Positions 10,108 to 18,678 of a DNA stretch of 64,000 nucleotides are shown here, in pieces. How positions within the stretch are numbered: the stretch's first letter is position 1; each line of letters starts with the position of its first letter. A program made the position numbers and the translations under genes. The notes under the pieces were generated by a model. That model had not been told where the DNA came from. It saw nothing but the letters and a program-made list of their open reading frames with translations, and ran no database searches. Where the stretch lies: NCBI GenBank assembly GCA_963817375.1, contig CAWFOB010000009.1, forward strand, positions 124,001 through 188,000, read 5' to 3'. Origin of the DNA: JACVRM01 sp963817375. Lineage in GTDB: Bacteria > Actinomycetota > Thermoleophilia > Gaiellales > Gaiellaceae.

Positions 10108-10457
10108 GCGGCGGCGTGCGTCGCGATCCGCAGGCGGTTGCCGTCGGGGTCGCGGACCTCGAGCTCGCGCCCCCAGGGCTGGTTCTCCGGCGGCGCGACG
10201 TCGACGGAGGCCTCGCGCAGGGCGGCGTAGGTGTCGTCCACCTCGTCGACCCAGAGGTAGAGCAGCGTGTACGGGAGTGCGTCGCCCATGTGCTCGGAGA
10301 GGAAGATCCGCGCGCCGTCGGCGGTCGCGATCGAGACGAAGAGTGGAAAGCCCGGCTCGAACTGGTGCTCCCACTCGACGCGGAAGCCGAGGTGGGCGTA
10401 GAACGCTGCGCCGGCGTGCGCGTCGGCGACGCGCAGAATGGGTATCACCTCCGTCAT
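10104..10457 (-). CDS. VOC-family (glyoxalase/bleomycin-resistance-like) protein
   Basis: 117 residues with the paired beta-alpha-beta-beta-beta pattern of the vicinal oxygen chelate fold. It starts MTEVIPILRVADAHAGAAFY and ends with the family phrase EVRDPDGNRLRI. Putative metal ligands are spread over both halves, but the exact activity (dioxygenase, isomerase or drug binding) cannot be told from sequence. The start ATG overlaps the stop of the upstream methyltransferase (ATGA), so the three minus-strand genes 11047-9475 form one tight operon. Confidence 0.8.
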   Translation of the reverse strand: MTEVIPILRVADAHAGAAFYAHLGFRVEWEHQFEPGFPLFVSIATADGARIFLSEHMGDALPYTLLYLWVDEVDDTYAALREASVDVAPPENQPWGRELEVRDPDGNRLRIATHAAA

Positions 10458-11047
10458 CGCGGGGAGCGGACGGCGACGAACCACCGTCCGTCGTAGACGA
10501 CGTCGCCGCCGCCGAGCTCGTCGCGCAGCTCGTCCGCCGTGAAGTAGCGCTTGTAGACCGTCCAGCTCGAGCCGTCGTTGAGGATCCGCTCCTGCTGCTC
10601 CTCCGGCTCGGTGTCGTCGCGGAGCGCGGCGTCGACGACGACGAGCTCCCCCGCGACGCGCCGCGCCTCGGCGAGGAAGCGTTCGCGGTCCAAGCCCTCG
10701 AGGTGGCCGTAGAAGCTCATGGTCGTGACCCGGTCGAAGCTGTCGTCCGCGAATGGGAGTGCCAGCGCGTCGCCCTGGACGAAGCGCGCGTCGGGCAGGC
10801 GTTCGGCCGCGATGCCGAGCATGCCGGCGCTCTGGTCGAGGCCGGTGATCTCGCCGGGAAGCCAGCGGGTGGCGTAGCCCGTGCCGCACGCAACGTCGAG
10901 GGTGCGCGCGGGCGGAAGGGCGCGAAGCGCGTCGGCGAGCTCGGCCAGCAGCTCGTTCCACGCGGGCCGCTCTCGTTCGGCGAAGCGGCCGGTGCCCTCG
11001 TACCACTCGTCGTACTCGGGCGCGCGGATGTCGTAGTACTCCTTCAC
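10454..11047 (-). CDS. SAM-dependent class I methyltransferase
   Basis: About 197 residues starting at a GTG (MKEYYDIRAPEYDEWYEGTG). Motif I is TLDVACGTGYATRWLPG, followed by GLDQSAGML, a DALALPFAD motif II and FDRVTTMSFYGHLE. This matches the ubiquinone/menaquinone-biosynthesis-like methyltransferase fold (Methyltransf_11/25). First gene of a three-gene minus operon with the VOC protein and uracil-DNA glycosylase. The promoter is shared with the divergent formimidoyltransferase gene, whose start is only 20 bases away. Substrate unknown. Confidence 0.83.
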   Translation of the reverse strand: MKEYYDIRAPEYDEWYEGTGRFAERERPAWNELLAELADALRALPPARTLDVACGTGYATRWLPGEITGLDQSAGMLGIAAERLPDARFVQGDALALPFADDSFDRVTTMSFYGHLEGLDRERFLAEARRVAGELVVVDAALRDDTEPEEQQERILNDGSSWTVYKRYFTADELRDELGGGDVVYDGRWFVAVRSPR

Positions 11048-11054
11048 GCGCTCG

Positions 11055-11061
11055 TAGAGTA
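11055..11061. promoter_or_regulatory. Symmetric -10 TAGAGTA serving two divergent genes
   Basis: TAGAGT on the plus strand lies 7 bases before the GTG at 11068. The same site read on the minus strand gives TACTCT, 8 bases before the GTG at 11047. The whole intergenic gap is 20 bases, so one overlapping element must drive both leaderless transcripts. Confidence 0.55.
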
Positions 11062-11067
11062 GGCGGC

Positions 11068-11950
11068 GTGGAGCTGCCGCTCGAGGCCGTGCCGAACTTC
11101 TCGGAGGGCCGCGACCCGGGCGGTGCTCGACGCGATCCGCGCCGCGTTCGGCGGCGTGTCGGTGCTCGACGTGCACGCGGACACGGATCACAACCGGTCG
11201 GTGTTCACGGTCGTCGGCGACGACGGCGCGCTCGTCGACGCGCTGGTCGCGGCCGTCGGGGTCGCGGCCGAGCGGATCGACCTGCGCCGCCACGAGGGCG
11301 TGCACCCGCGCGTGGGCGCGGCGGACGTCGTGCCGGTGGTGCCGCTCCGGCCGGAGGCGATGCCGCGCGCGCGGGAGGCGGCGCTGCGGGTCGCCGAGCG
11401 GGTGGGCGGGGAGCTCGGGCTGCCGGTGTTCCTGTACGCCGAGCTCGCACCGGGCCGCGGCCCGGCGTTCTTCCGCCGCGGCGGTCCGGAGGGGCTGCAG
11501 GCGCGGATCGACGCCGGCGAGCTCGCGCCGGACTTCGGCCCGGGTCGCCTGGACGAGCGCGCAGGCGCCGTGCTCGTCGGCGCGCGCAAGCCGCTGATCG
11601 CGTTCAACGTCAACCTGCGCGGCGGCGACCCGGACGCGGCGCGCGAGATCGCCGCGGTCATCCGGGAGACCGGCGGCGGCTTCCCCGGCGTGCGCGCGCT
11701 CGGCATGGACCTGAAGCACGCGGGGCTGACGCAGGTGAGCATGAACGTCGAGGACTGGGAGGCAGCCGCGCTCGCCGACATCGTCGCGCGCATCGAGTTC
11801 GAGGCCGAGGCGCACGGCGCGGAGGTCGCCGGCTCCGAGCTGGTCGGGCTGATGCCGGCAGGCGCAGCCGCTGCCGCCGCCGGCGGCGCGCTGGGGATCG
11901 ACGGCTTCGACGCCTCGCGGCTGCTCGAGCTCCGGCTCCTCGACCCCTGA
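11068..11950 (+). CDS. Glutamate formimidoyltransferase (one frameshift)
   Basis: About 293 residues, matching the N-terminal transferase half of FTCD without the cyclodeaminase half. Diagnostic segments are VPNFSEGRD at the N-terminus, DADTDHNRSVFT-like (here HADTDHNRSVFT), RRHEGVHPRVGAADVVP and AFNVNLRGGD. It would transfer the formimino group of N-formimino-glutamate to tetrahydrofolate, the last step of histidine breakdown. This fits the hutH, hutU and hutI genes that follow. An inserted base near 11120 shifts the frame after the first 20 residues. GTG start 7 bases after a TAGAGT box. No separate cyclodeaminase is visible. Confidence 0.88.
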
Positions 11951-12082
11951 CGCCGGAAGACATGTCCCCGCCGGACAGAACCCTGGGGCCGGCCGCGTGC
12001 CTCCCTCCGGTCTCGACGGTAATCCGGAGCGGCGCACGCGTGGGTGACGGGACTGCACCAGGAGCGTGTCAAGGCGCGGGGC

Positions 12083-12088
12083 TAGACT
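12083..12088 (+). promoter_or_regulatory. -10 element TAGACT upstream of hutH
   Basis: TAGACT ends 7 bases before the hutH GTG at 12096. The 145-base gap between the formimidoyltransferase gene and hutH (11951-12095) otherwise holds no gene that I can see. Confidence 0.5.
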
Positions 12089-12095
12089 CGGCCGC

Positions 12096-13634
12096 GTGCT
12101 CGCGACCGCCGTCCTGACGGGGGACGACCTCACCGTCGAGGACGTCTGGGCGGTCGCTGTCGAGGGCGCGACGGTCGAGCTCGCCGACTCGGCGCGGACG
12201 CGGATGACGGCCGCCCGAGACCTCGTCGAGCGCGCCGCGCACGGGACGAGCGAGCACACCTACGGCATCAACACGGGGTTCGGCCGCTTCGTCTCGCAGA
12301 CCATCCCCGAGGAGCTGACGGAGGAGCTGCAGGTGCGCTTGCTCCGCAGCCACGCCTGCGGCGTCGGCGAGCCCTACCCGGCCGAGGTCGTGCGCGCGGC
12401 GATGCTGCTCCGCGCGAACACGCTCGCGAAGGGCTACTCGGGCGCGCGGCCCGAGGTCGCCGGGCTGCTGGTCGAGTGTGTGTCGCGCGGCGTGCTGCCG
12501 CACGTGCCGAGCCGCGGCTCGGTCGGTGCCTCCGGCGACCTGGCGCCGCTCGCCCACCTTGCGCTTCCGCTCATCGGCGAGGGTCAGGCCTGGATCGAGG
12601 GCGAGCTGCTTCCCGGCGCGGAGGCGCTCCGCCGCGTCGGCCTCGCGCCGATCCGGCTCCTCGCCAAGGAGGGCCTCTCGCTCGTGAACGGCACGCAGTT
12701 CATGGCCGCCATGGCAGCGCTCGGGCTCCTCCGCGCCGAACGAGCCGCCCGCGCAGCCGACATCGCCTGCGCCATCTCGCTCGAGGCGCTGCAGGGCTCG
12801 CGCACGAGCTTCCTGCCCCAGATCCAGGCGCTCCGGCCGCTGCCGGGTCAGGCCGCCGCCGCGGCGAACGTTCTCCGGCTGCTCGAGGACTCGAAGATCA
12901 ACGAGGCGCACCGCTGGTGCGACAAGGTGCAGGACGCCTACTCGCTGCGCTGCGCGCCGCAGGTGCACGGGGCCACGCGCGACCTGCTCGCCTACGTGCG
13001 GGCCACGGTCGAGATCGAGGTCAACGCGGCGACCGACAACCCGCTCGTCCTCGTCGACGACGAGCTGCTCGTCTCGAACGGCAACTTCCACGGGCAGCCC
13101 GTCGGGTTCGCGCTCGACGCGCTCGCGATGGCGGTCGCCGAGCTGGCGAGCATCTCCGAGCGCCGCATCGAGCGGCTCGTCAACCCGAGCCTGTCCGGCG
13201 GGCTGCCCGCCTTCCTCACCCCCGACGGCGGGCTCAACTCGGGGTTCATGATCCCGCAGTACGTGGCCGCCTCCCTCGTCAGCGAGAACAAGGTGCTCTG
13301 CCACCCGGCGAGCGTCGACTCGATCCCGACCAGCGCGGGGCAGGAGGATCACGTGTCCATGGGGAACGCGTCCGGCCTCAAGGCCTTCACGGTGCTCGGC
13401 AACGTCGAGCGCGCGCTCGCGATCGAGCTGCTGGCGGCCTGCCAGGGCGTCGAGTTCCTCGCGCCGCTCGAGCCGGGCGCCGGCGTGCGCGCAGCGCGCG
13501 TGTTCGTGCGCGGCGTCTCGCCCCGGCTGCGCGAGGACCGGCCGCTTGCCGAGGACATCGAGTCGGTCGCCGCCGCCATCCGCGACGGGTCGCTGATCCG
13601 GGCCGTCGAGCACGCCGTGGGGCCGCTCGCGTGA
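12096..13634 (+). CDS. hutH: Histidine ammonia-lyase
   Basis: 512 residues. The Ala-Ser-Gly triplet that forms the MIO cofactor is in RGSVGASGDLAPLAHL (about residue 145), with YGINTGFGRF near the N-terminus and the later SNGNFHGQP, all typical of histidine ammonia-lyase. It deaminates L-histidine to urocanate in the cytoplasm. I chose the GTG at 12096 (VLATAVLTGDDLTVEDV) over an upstream ATG because it starts exactly where family members start and lies 7 bases after a TAGACT box. The stop overlaps the next gene's GTG (GTGA). Confidence 0.96.
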   Translation: MLATAVLTGDDLTVEDVWAVAVEGATVELADSARTRMTAARDLVERAAHGTSEHTYGINTGFGRFVSQTIPEELTEELQVRLLRSHACGVGEPYPAEVVRAAMLLRANTLAKGYSGARPEVAGLLVECVSRGVLPHVPSRGSVGASGDLAPLAHLALPLIGEGQAWIEGELLPGAEALRRVGLAPIRLLAKEGLSLVNGTQFMAAMAALGLLRAERAARAADIACAISLEALQGSRTSFLPQIQALRPLPGQAAAAANVLRLLEDSKINEAHRWCDKVQDAYSLRCAPQVHGATRDLLAYVRATVEIEVNAATDNPLVLVDDELLVSNGNFHGQPVGFALDALAMAVAELASISERRIERLVNPSLSGGLPAFLTPDGGLNSGFMIPQYVAASLVSENKVLCHPASVDSIPTSAGQEDHVSMGNASGLKAFTVLGNVERALAIELLAACQGVEFLAPLEPGAGVRAARVFVRGVSPRLREDRPLAEDIESVAAAIRDGSLIRAVEHAVGPLA

Positions 13635-13819
13635 CCAGGCAGCTCCGCGACAGCGCGATCCTCTACGGCGTGCTCGCAGTGCTCGTCGTCGTCGTGGCCG
13701 TGATCAGCGGCGGCAACGTCGTCCTGGCAGCGGTGCTCGCCGCGGCCGCCTTCGTGGTCGCGATGGCGTGGAACTGGTGGCGCCTCCGCGCCCGCGCGCA
13801 GCGCGAGCCGGGGCCGTGA
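13631..13819 (+). CDS. Small two-helix membrane protein between hutH and hutU
   Basis: 62 residues: a short charged start (MTRQLRDS), two hydrophobic helices (around residues 9-28 and 32-48) and an Arg-rich tail. It overlaps hutH upstream (GTGA) and hutU downstream (GTGA), so it is translated as part of the hut operon. I do not recognise the family. The position between two catabolic enzymes suggests an accessory role, but the evidence is only location. Confidence 0.7.
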   Translation: MTRQLRDSAILYGVLAVLVVVVAVISGGNVVLAAVLAAAAFVVAMAWNWWRLRARAQREPGP

Positions 13820-15519
13820 GCAGCACGGCCGTCCTCGACAGCACCGTCGAGCGCCTCTGCGGCGACCTCAGCGCGATCCGAGCGCCGCGCGGCACGGAGC
13901 TCAACGCACGGTCGTGGTCGACCGAGGCGCCGCTCCGCATGCTGCTGAACAACCTCGATCCCGAGGTCGCCGAGCGGCCGGAGGACCTGGTCGTCTACGG
14001 CGGCTCCGGCAAGGCGGCGCGCAACCACGCGGCCCTGCGCGCGCTCGTCCGCACCCTGCTCGAGCTCGGCGACGACGAGACGATGCTCGTCCAGAGCGGC
14101 AAGCCCGTCGGCGTCCTGCGCACCCACCGCGGCGCGCCGCGCGTCCTCATCGCCAACTCGCTGCTCGTCCCCCGGTGGGCGACCTGGGACGAGTTCCGCC
14201 GGCTGGAGGCGCTCGGCCTGACGATGTTCGGCCAGATGACCGCCGGCAGCTGGATCTACATCGGCAGCCAGGGGATCCTGCAGGGCACGTACCAGACGTT
14301 CTGCGCGGCGGGCGAGCAGCATTTCGGCAGCCCCGACCTGCACGGCCGCACGATCCTGACCGCCGGGCTCGGCGGGATGGGCGGCGCCCAGCCGCTGGCC
14401 GCGACGCTCGCCGGCGCCGCCATCCTCTGCGTCGAGGTCGACCCGTCGCGGATCGAGCGGCGGCTCGAGACCCGCTACCTCGACGAGGCGGCCGAGTCGC
14501 TCGACGACGCGCTCGCGCGCGTGCGCGGCGCCGCCGAGCGCGGCGAGGCGCTGTCGGTCGGCCTGCTCGGCAACGCCGCCGACGTCGTCCCGGAGCTCGC
14601 CCGGCGCGGGGAGCGCTTCGACCTCGTCACCGACCAGACGGCGGCTCACGACCCGCTCACCGGCTACGTCCCGCGCGGCCTCTCCGTCGACGAGGCGGCC
14701 GGGCTGCGGGAGCGCGACCCCGACGAGTACCTCCGCCGCGCGCGCGAGTCGATCGTCGCCCACGTCGAGGCGCTGCTCGAGCTCGTCCGAGGCGGCAGCT
14801 ACGTTTTCGATTATGGCAACAACCTCAGAGGGGAGGCGTATGAGGGAGGCGTAACGGAGGCCTTCTCATACCCGGGCTTCGTCCCGGCCTATATCCGGCC
14901 GCTCTTCTGCCGCGGCGTCGGGCCCTTCCGCTGGGCCGCGCTCTCCGGCGACCCGAAGGACATCGAGGCCATCGACCGCATGCTCCTCGACCTCTTCTCG
15001 GACGATCCCCTCCTCGGACGCTGGCTCCGGCTCGCCGCCGACCGCATCGCCTACCAGGGGCTCCCCGCGCGGATCTGCTGGCTCGGGCTCGGTGGCCGCG
15101 CACGCGCCGGGCTCGCGATCAACGAGCTCGTGCGGAGCGGCGAGGTGTCGGCGCCGGTGGTCATCGGCCGCGACCACCTCGACGCCGGCTCCGTCGCCTC
15201 GCCCTACCGCGAGACCGAGGCGATGGCCGACGGCTCCGACGCGATCGCCGACTGGCCGATCCTCAACGCGCTGGTCAACGTCGCCGCCGGCGCGACGTGG
15301 GTGAGCGTCCACCACGGCGGTGGGGTCGGCATCGGCAACTCGATCCACGCCGGGATGGTCGTCGTCGCCGACGGCACCGACGACGCTCACGACCGGCTCG
15401 AGCGCGTGCTGACGACCGACCCGGCGACGGGCGTCCTCCGCCACGCCGACGCCGGCTACGACGACGCCGTGGCCGCCGCAGGCGAGCACGGCCTGCGCCT
15501 GCCCGCGCGCGACGCGTGA
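13816..15519 (+). CDS. hutU: Urocanate hydratase
   Basis: 567 residues, the expected size. Hallmarks are the start region APRGTELNARSWSTEAPLRM, YGGSGKAARNH, MTAGSWIYIGSQGILQGTYQT, the Rossmann NAD segment TAGLGGMGGAQP, and the C-terminal SVHHGGGVGIGNSIHAGMV. The enzyme uses tightly bound NAD+ to hydrate urocanate to imidazolone propionate. The GTG start overlaps the stop of the small membrane protein (GTGA). hutI follows after 10 bases. Intact, with no frameshift. Confidence 0.96.
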   Translation: MSSTAVLDSTVERLCGDLSAIRAPRGTELNARSWSTEAPLRMLLNNLDPEVAERPEDLVVYGGSGKAARNHAALRALVRTLLELGDDETMLVQSGKPVGVLRTHRGAPRVLIANSLLVPRWATWDEFRRLEALGLTMFGQMTAGSWIYIGSQGILQGTYQTFCAAGEQHFGSPDLHGRTILTAGLGGMGGAQPLAATLAGAAILCVEVDPSRIERRLETRYLDEAAESLDDALARVRGAAERGEALSVGLLGNAADVVPELARRGERFDLVTDQTAAHDPLTGYVPRGLSVDEAAGLRERDPDEYLRRARESIVAHVEALLELVRGGSYVFDYGNNLRGEAYEGGVTEAFSYPGFVPAYIRPLFCRGVGPFRWAALSGDPKDIEAIDRMLLDLFSDDPLLGRWLRLAADRIAYQGLPARICWLGLGGRARAGLAINELVRSGEVSAPVVIGRDHLDAGSVASPYRETEAMADGSDAIADWPILNALVNVAAGATWVSVHHGGGVGIGNSIHAGMVVVADGTDDAHDRLERVLTTDPATGVLRHADAGYDDAVAAAGEHGLRLPARDA

Positions 15520-15529
15520 CGGTGCGGCC

Positions 15530-16747
15530 GTGAGCCGCCTCCTGGTGCGCGACCTCGAGCAGCTCGCGACGCCGGCGCCGGGCGGCGCGCCCGCGCGAGG
15601 CGCCCGGCTCGGCGAGGTCACGGTCGTCGAGCACGCCTACGTGCTCTGCGAGGACGGGCTGATCACGGCAGCCGGGCCGATGCGCGACCTCCGCCCGCTC
15701 GAGGGCGAGATCGAGGAGCTCGACGGCCGTGGCCTGAGCGCCGTGCCGGGCCTCGTCGACTGCCACACGCACCCGGCGTTCGGCGGCGACCGCGTCGAGG
15801 AGTTCGCGCTGCGCGCGGCCGGCGCGTCGTACGAGGAGCTGCACGCCGCGGGCGGCGGCATCCTCTCGACCGTCCGCGCCACGCGGGCGGCCGGCGAGCG
15901 CGGGCTCGGCGAGGCCGTCCGGCGGCACCGGCACTGGATGCTCCGCGCCGGCACGACGACCTGGGAGGGCAAGTCGGGCTACGGGCTCGACCGCGAGACC
16001 GAGCTCGCCTCGCTGCGCGCCGTCCGCGACGCCGGCGGCAGCCCGACCTGGCTCGGCGCGCACGCCGTCCCGCCGGAGTTCGACGACGCGGACGCCTACC
16101 TCGACTTCGCGCTCGCCGAGGTGCTGCCGGCCGCCGCCGAGGTCGCCGACGCCGCCGACGTCTTCCTCGAGCGCGGCGCCTTCGACGCCGCCCAGGCGCG
16201 CCGCTACCTGACCGCCTGCCGCGACGCCGGGCTCGCGCTGCGCCTGCACGGCGACCAGTTCACGGAGTCGGGCGCGGTGCCCCTCGCGATCGAGCTCGGC
16301 GCGCGCTCCGTCGACCACCTCGAGGCGACCGGCCCGGAGGGGATCGCCGCGCTCGCCGCGAGCGACGTCACCGCGGTGCTCCTGCCGGCGAGCGCGCTCT
16401 TCCTCGACCGCCCGATGCCGCCGGCGCGCGCGCTCGCGGACGCCGGCGCCGCCGTCGCGCTCGCCACGGACTTCAACCCGGGCTCGGCGTTCTGCGAGAG
16501 CCTCCCCGTCGTCTGCTCGCTCGCGGCGACGCAGCTTCACCTGAGCCCGGCCGAGGCGCTCACCGCCTGCACGCTGAACGCCGCGCACGTCCTCGGGCAG
16601 GCCGGCCGCGCCGGCCGGATCGCGCCCGGCTACGCCGCCGACCTCGTCCTGCTGGACGCCCCCGACTGGCGCCACCTCGCCTACCACCTGGCCGGGCCGG
16701 TCGTCGCCGCGGTCATCCAGGCGGGCCGGGTCGGATGGGCGCAGTAG
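15530..16747 (+). CDS. hutI: Imidazolonepropionase
   Basis: 405 residues of the amidohydrolase superfamily. Metal-site motif DCHTHPAFGGDR, central GKSGYGLD, AHAVPPEF, HGDQFTESGAV and the late TDFNPGSAFCES are all diagnostic for imidazolonepropionase. It opens the imidazolone ring to give N-formimino-L-glutamate, which the formimidoyltransferase encoded at 11068 can process. GTG start. The 3' end overlaps the next gene by 13 bases. It completes a hutH-hutU-hutI order within one transcription unit. Confidence 0.95.
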   Translation: MSRLLVRDLEQLATPAPGGAPARGARLGEVTVVEHAYVLCEDGLITAAGPMRDLRPLEGEIEELDGRGLSAVPGLVDCHTHPAFGGDRVEEFALRAAGASYEELHAAGGGILSTVRATRAAGERGLGEAVRRHRHWMLRAGTTTWEGKSGYGLDRETELASLRAVRDAGGSPTWLGAHAVPPEFDDADAYLDFALAEVLPAAAEVADAADVFLERGAFDAAQARRYLTACRDAGLALRLHGDQFTESGAVPLAIELGARSVDHLEATGPEGIAALAASDVTAVLLPASALFLDRPMPPARALADAGAAVALATDFNPGSAFCESLPVVCSLAATQLHLSPAEALTACTLNAAHVLGQAGRAGRIAPGYAADLVLLDAPDWRHLAYHLAGPVVAAVIQAGRVGWAQ

Positions 16748-17214
16748 TCCGCGGGCTCGACCCGGATTCGCCCGCCGACGTCGAGGCCGCCCGCGCCCTC
16801 TTCGCCGAGTACGCCGCCTCGCTGGGCGTCGACCTCGGCTTCCAGGGCTTCGACGACGAGCTGGCCGCGCTCCCTGCCGGCTACGTCCCGCCGACGGGCG
16901 CGCTCCTGCTCGCCGAGACGCCCAACGGCATCGTCGGCTGCGTGGCCGTCCGTGCGCTCGACGGCGACGCCTGCGAGCTGAAGCGCCTGTACGTCCGCCC
17001 GTCCGGCCGCGGCGCCGGGCTCGGCCGTACCCTGACCGAGGAGGCGATCGGCGCCGCCCGCCGGCTCGGCTACCGCCGCATGCGCCTGGACACGCTCCCG
17101 ACGATGCAGACCGCCTACGCGCTCTACCGCGACATGGGCTTCCGCGAGATCGAGCCCTACCGCTTCAACCCGGTGCCTGGGACGCGCTACCTCGAGCTCG
17201 ACCTCGGCCCCTAA
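16735..17214 (+). CDS. GNAT-family N-acetyltransferase
   Basis: 159 residues. The acetyl-CoA binding loop is VRPSGRGAGLGRTLTEEAI (Q/RxxGxG/A type) preceded by CELKRLYVRP, and the C-terminal YALYRDMGFREIEPY is the usual beta6-beta7 region. It starts inside the end of hutI (13-base overlap), so it is co-translated with the hut genes. Substrate unknown. Confidence 0.85.
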   Translation: MGAVVRGLDPDSPADVEAARALFAEYAASLGVDLGFQGFDDELAALPAGYVPPTGALLLAETPNGIVGCVAVRALDGDACELKRLYVRPSGRGAGLGRTLTEEAIGAARRLGYRRMRLDTLPTMQTAYALYRDMGFREIEPYRFNPVPGTRYLELDLGP

Positions 17215-17223
17215 TCGCGGCGC

Positions 17224-17229
17224 TAGGCT
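17224..17229 (+). promoter_or_regulatory. -10 element TAGGCT of a putative leaderless promoter
   Basis: TAGGCT ends 6 bases before the ATG at 17236, within a 21-base intergenic gap. Confidence 0.45.
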
Positions 17230-17235
17230 GGCTCC

Positions 17236-17661
17236 ATGCCCTCACGCAAGCAGCGCAGACGGCGCACCAAGAACACCCGTCACGACTACGAGTACGTCTA
17301 CGTCGACGACGAGGGCAACGAGGTCGACGCCGACGACGTCCCGCAGCCGAGCCGCAACGGGACCGGCACGCGCGGCGCCAAGAAGGACGCCCCGATCCGG
17401 GTCGCCGGCGGCCGCGTCGTCAAGCCGCCGAGCTGGCAGCGCGCGGCCCGCCGCGGCCTCATCTTCGCGCCCGCGATGTTCGGGATCCTCTACGTGCTGA
17501 ACCGCGGCAAGCAGCAGCCCGTGGCCATCGTGTTCAACACGCTCGTCCTGCTCGCCTTCTTCATCCCGTTCGGGTACCTGATGGACCGGGTCATGTACCG
17601 CACCTACGTGAAGAAGCAGGGCGCGGCGAAGACCCCGAAGGCGAAGCCGAAGACCCGCTAG
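17236..17661 (+). CDS. Small basic membrane protein, two helices
   Basis: 141 residues. A very basic N-terminus (MPSRKQRRRRTKNTRHD), an acidic-aromatic stretch (YEYVYVDDEGNEVDADD), a soluble linker to about residue 75, two membrane segments (about 77-92 and 98-118) and a Lys-rich end (TPKAKPKTR). I do not recognise a named family; architecture resembles small conserved actinobacterial membrane proteins. The stop codon overlaps the stop of the convergent cupin gene. Confidence 0.75.
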   Translation: MPSRKQRRRRTKNTRHDYEYVYVDDEGNEVDADDVPQPSRNGTGTRGAKKDAPIRVAGGRVVKPPSWQRAARRGLIFAPAMFGILYVLNRGKQQPVAIVFNTLVLLAFFIPFGYLMDRVMYRTYVKKQGAAKTPKAKPKTR

Positions 17662-17987
17662 GCGCCGCGGTAGTGGCCCGCGCCGGGCCACGGGGCGAGC
17701 AGCAGCAGGATCCGGGCGCCGCCCTCGGTGCGCAGCGCGTGGCGCTCGCCCGGCGCGAACCTGACGAGCGTCCCCGGCCCGGCCTCGCGCGACTCGCCGT
17801 CCGCGTCGAGCTGCACGGTGCCGTCCACGACGGTGATCCAGGCGTTCTCCTTGACCTCGTGGTCGCCGAGCTCCTGGCCCGCGTTGAGGACGACGAGCAC
17901 CGCGCGGGCCTCGTCCGTGGAATGGAGAACGATCGGGTCGCGCGTGCCCTCGGGCGCGTCGAGCTCGAGCAGGTTCCACGCGTCCAT
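17658..17987 (-). CDS. Single-domain cupin protein
   Basis: 109 residues with one conserved beta-barrel: motif 1 is partly kept (QELGDHEVKENAWITVVDG), motif 2 is GPGTLVRFAPGERHALRTEG. The His residue GERHAL is present, while the usual HxH pair of motif 1 is reduced to a single DHE, so metal binding is uncertain. Function unknown; such proteins are often small isomerases or binding proteins. The ATG is preceded by TAGAAC at a spacing of 7 bases, close to the other -10 boxes in this window. Confidence 0.78.
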   Translation of the reverse strand: MDAWNLLELDAPEGTRDPIVLHSTDEARAVLVVLNAGQELGDHEVKENAWITVVDGTVQLDADGESREAGPGTLVRFAPGERHALRTEGGARILLLLAPWPGAGHYRGA

Positions 17988-18018
17988 GGCGGGCGTTCTA
18001 CCACGCGAGGGCCGAAGT

Positions 18019-18024
18019 TAGACT
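18019..18024 (+). promoter_or_regulatory. -10 element TAGACT of a putative leaderless promoter
   Basis: TAGACT ends 9 bases before the GTG at 18034, at the head of the MBL-hisS-aspS run. Confidence 0.45.
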
Positions 18025-18033
18025 CGCCCGACC

Positions 18034-18678
18034 GTGGCCCTTGCCGTCGACCGCTACGAGCTCGGCCCGATCGGGACCAACTGCTACGCCGTGCGCGCCT
18101 CGGACGCTGCGCCGGAGGCGGTCGTGATCGATCCGGGCGACGACGCGACCGAGGTCCGCGCGGACCTCGACCGCCACGGCGCCCGGCTCGCGGGGATCCT
18201 CGTCACGCACACGCACTTCGACCACCTCGGCGGCATCGCCGACCTGGCGGAGTCGACCGGCGCGCCGGTCTGGGTCTCCGCGACCGAGGCGTTCGTGCTC
18301 GAGCGGCCGGACGAGATCTACGCCGCCTACGGCGTGCACATCCGCCCGTGGCAGGCCGAGCACCGGCTCGCCGGCGACGAGGCCTTCGAGCTGGCCGGCA
18401 TCGAGTGGCAGACGATCCCCGTGCCCGGCCACTCGCCGGGCCACCTCGCCTTCGCCGCCGACGGCGCGCTCTTCTCCGGCGACGTGCTCTTCGCCGGCTC
18501 GGTCGGCCGCGTCGACCTGCCCGGCGGCGACTGGCCGACGCTGCTCGACTCCATCCGCCTGCTCGCCGAGCGCTACCCGCCCGAGACGACGGTGTACTCC
18601 GGCCACGGTCCGCCGACGAGCCTCGGCGAGGAGCTCGCATCGAACCCGTTCCTGACCGAGCTGCGGGCGGCTCGGTGA
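18034..18678 (+). CDS. MBL-fold metallohydrolase (glyoxalase II-like)
   Basis: 214 residues. The di-zinc motif THTHFDHLGG is followed by GHSPGHLAF, SGDVLFAGSVGRVDLPGG and SGHGPPTSLGEE. This set belongs to the glyoxalase II/YcbL-type hydrolases that cleave thioesters or related compounds. The N-terminal GPIGTNCYAVR also fits. The start GTG follows a TAGACT box, and the stop overlaps hisS (GTGA), as often seen for this hydrolase upstream of hisS. Confidence 0.88.
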   Translation: MALAVDRYELGPIGTNCYAVRASDAAPEAVVIDPGDDATEVRADLDRHGARLAGILVTHTHFDHLGGIADLAESTGAPVWVSATEAFVLERPDEIYAAYGVHIRPWQAEHRLAGDEAFELAGIEWQTIPVPGHSPGHLAFAADGALFSGDVLFAGSVGRVDLPGGDWPTLLDSIRLLAERYPPETTVYSGHGPPTSLGEELASNPFLTELRAAR

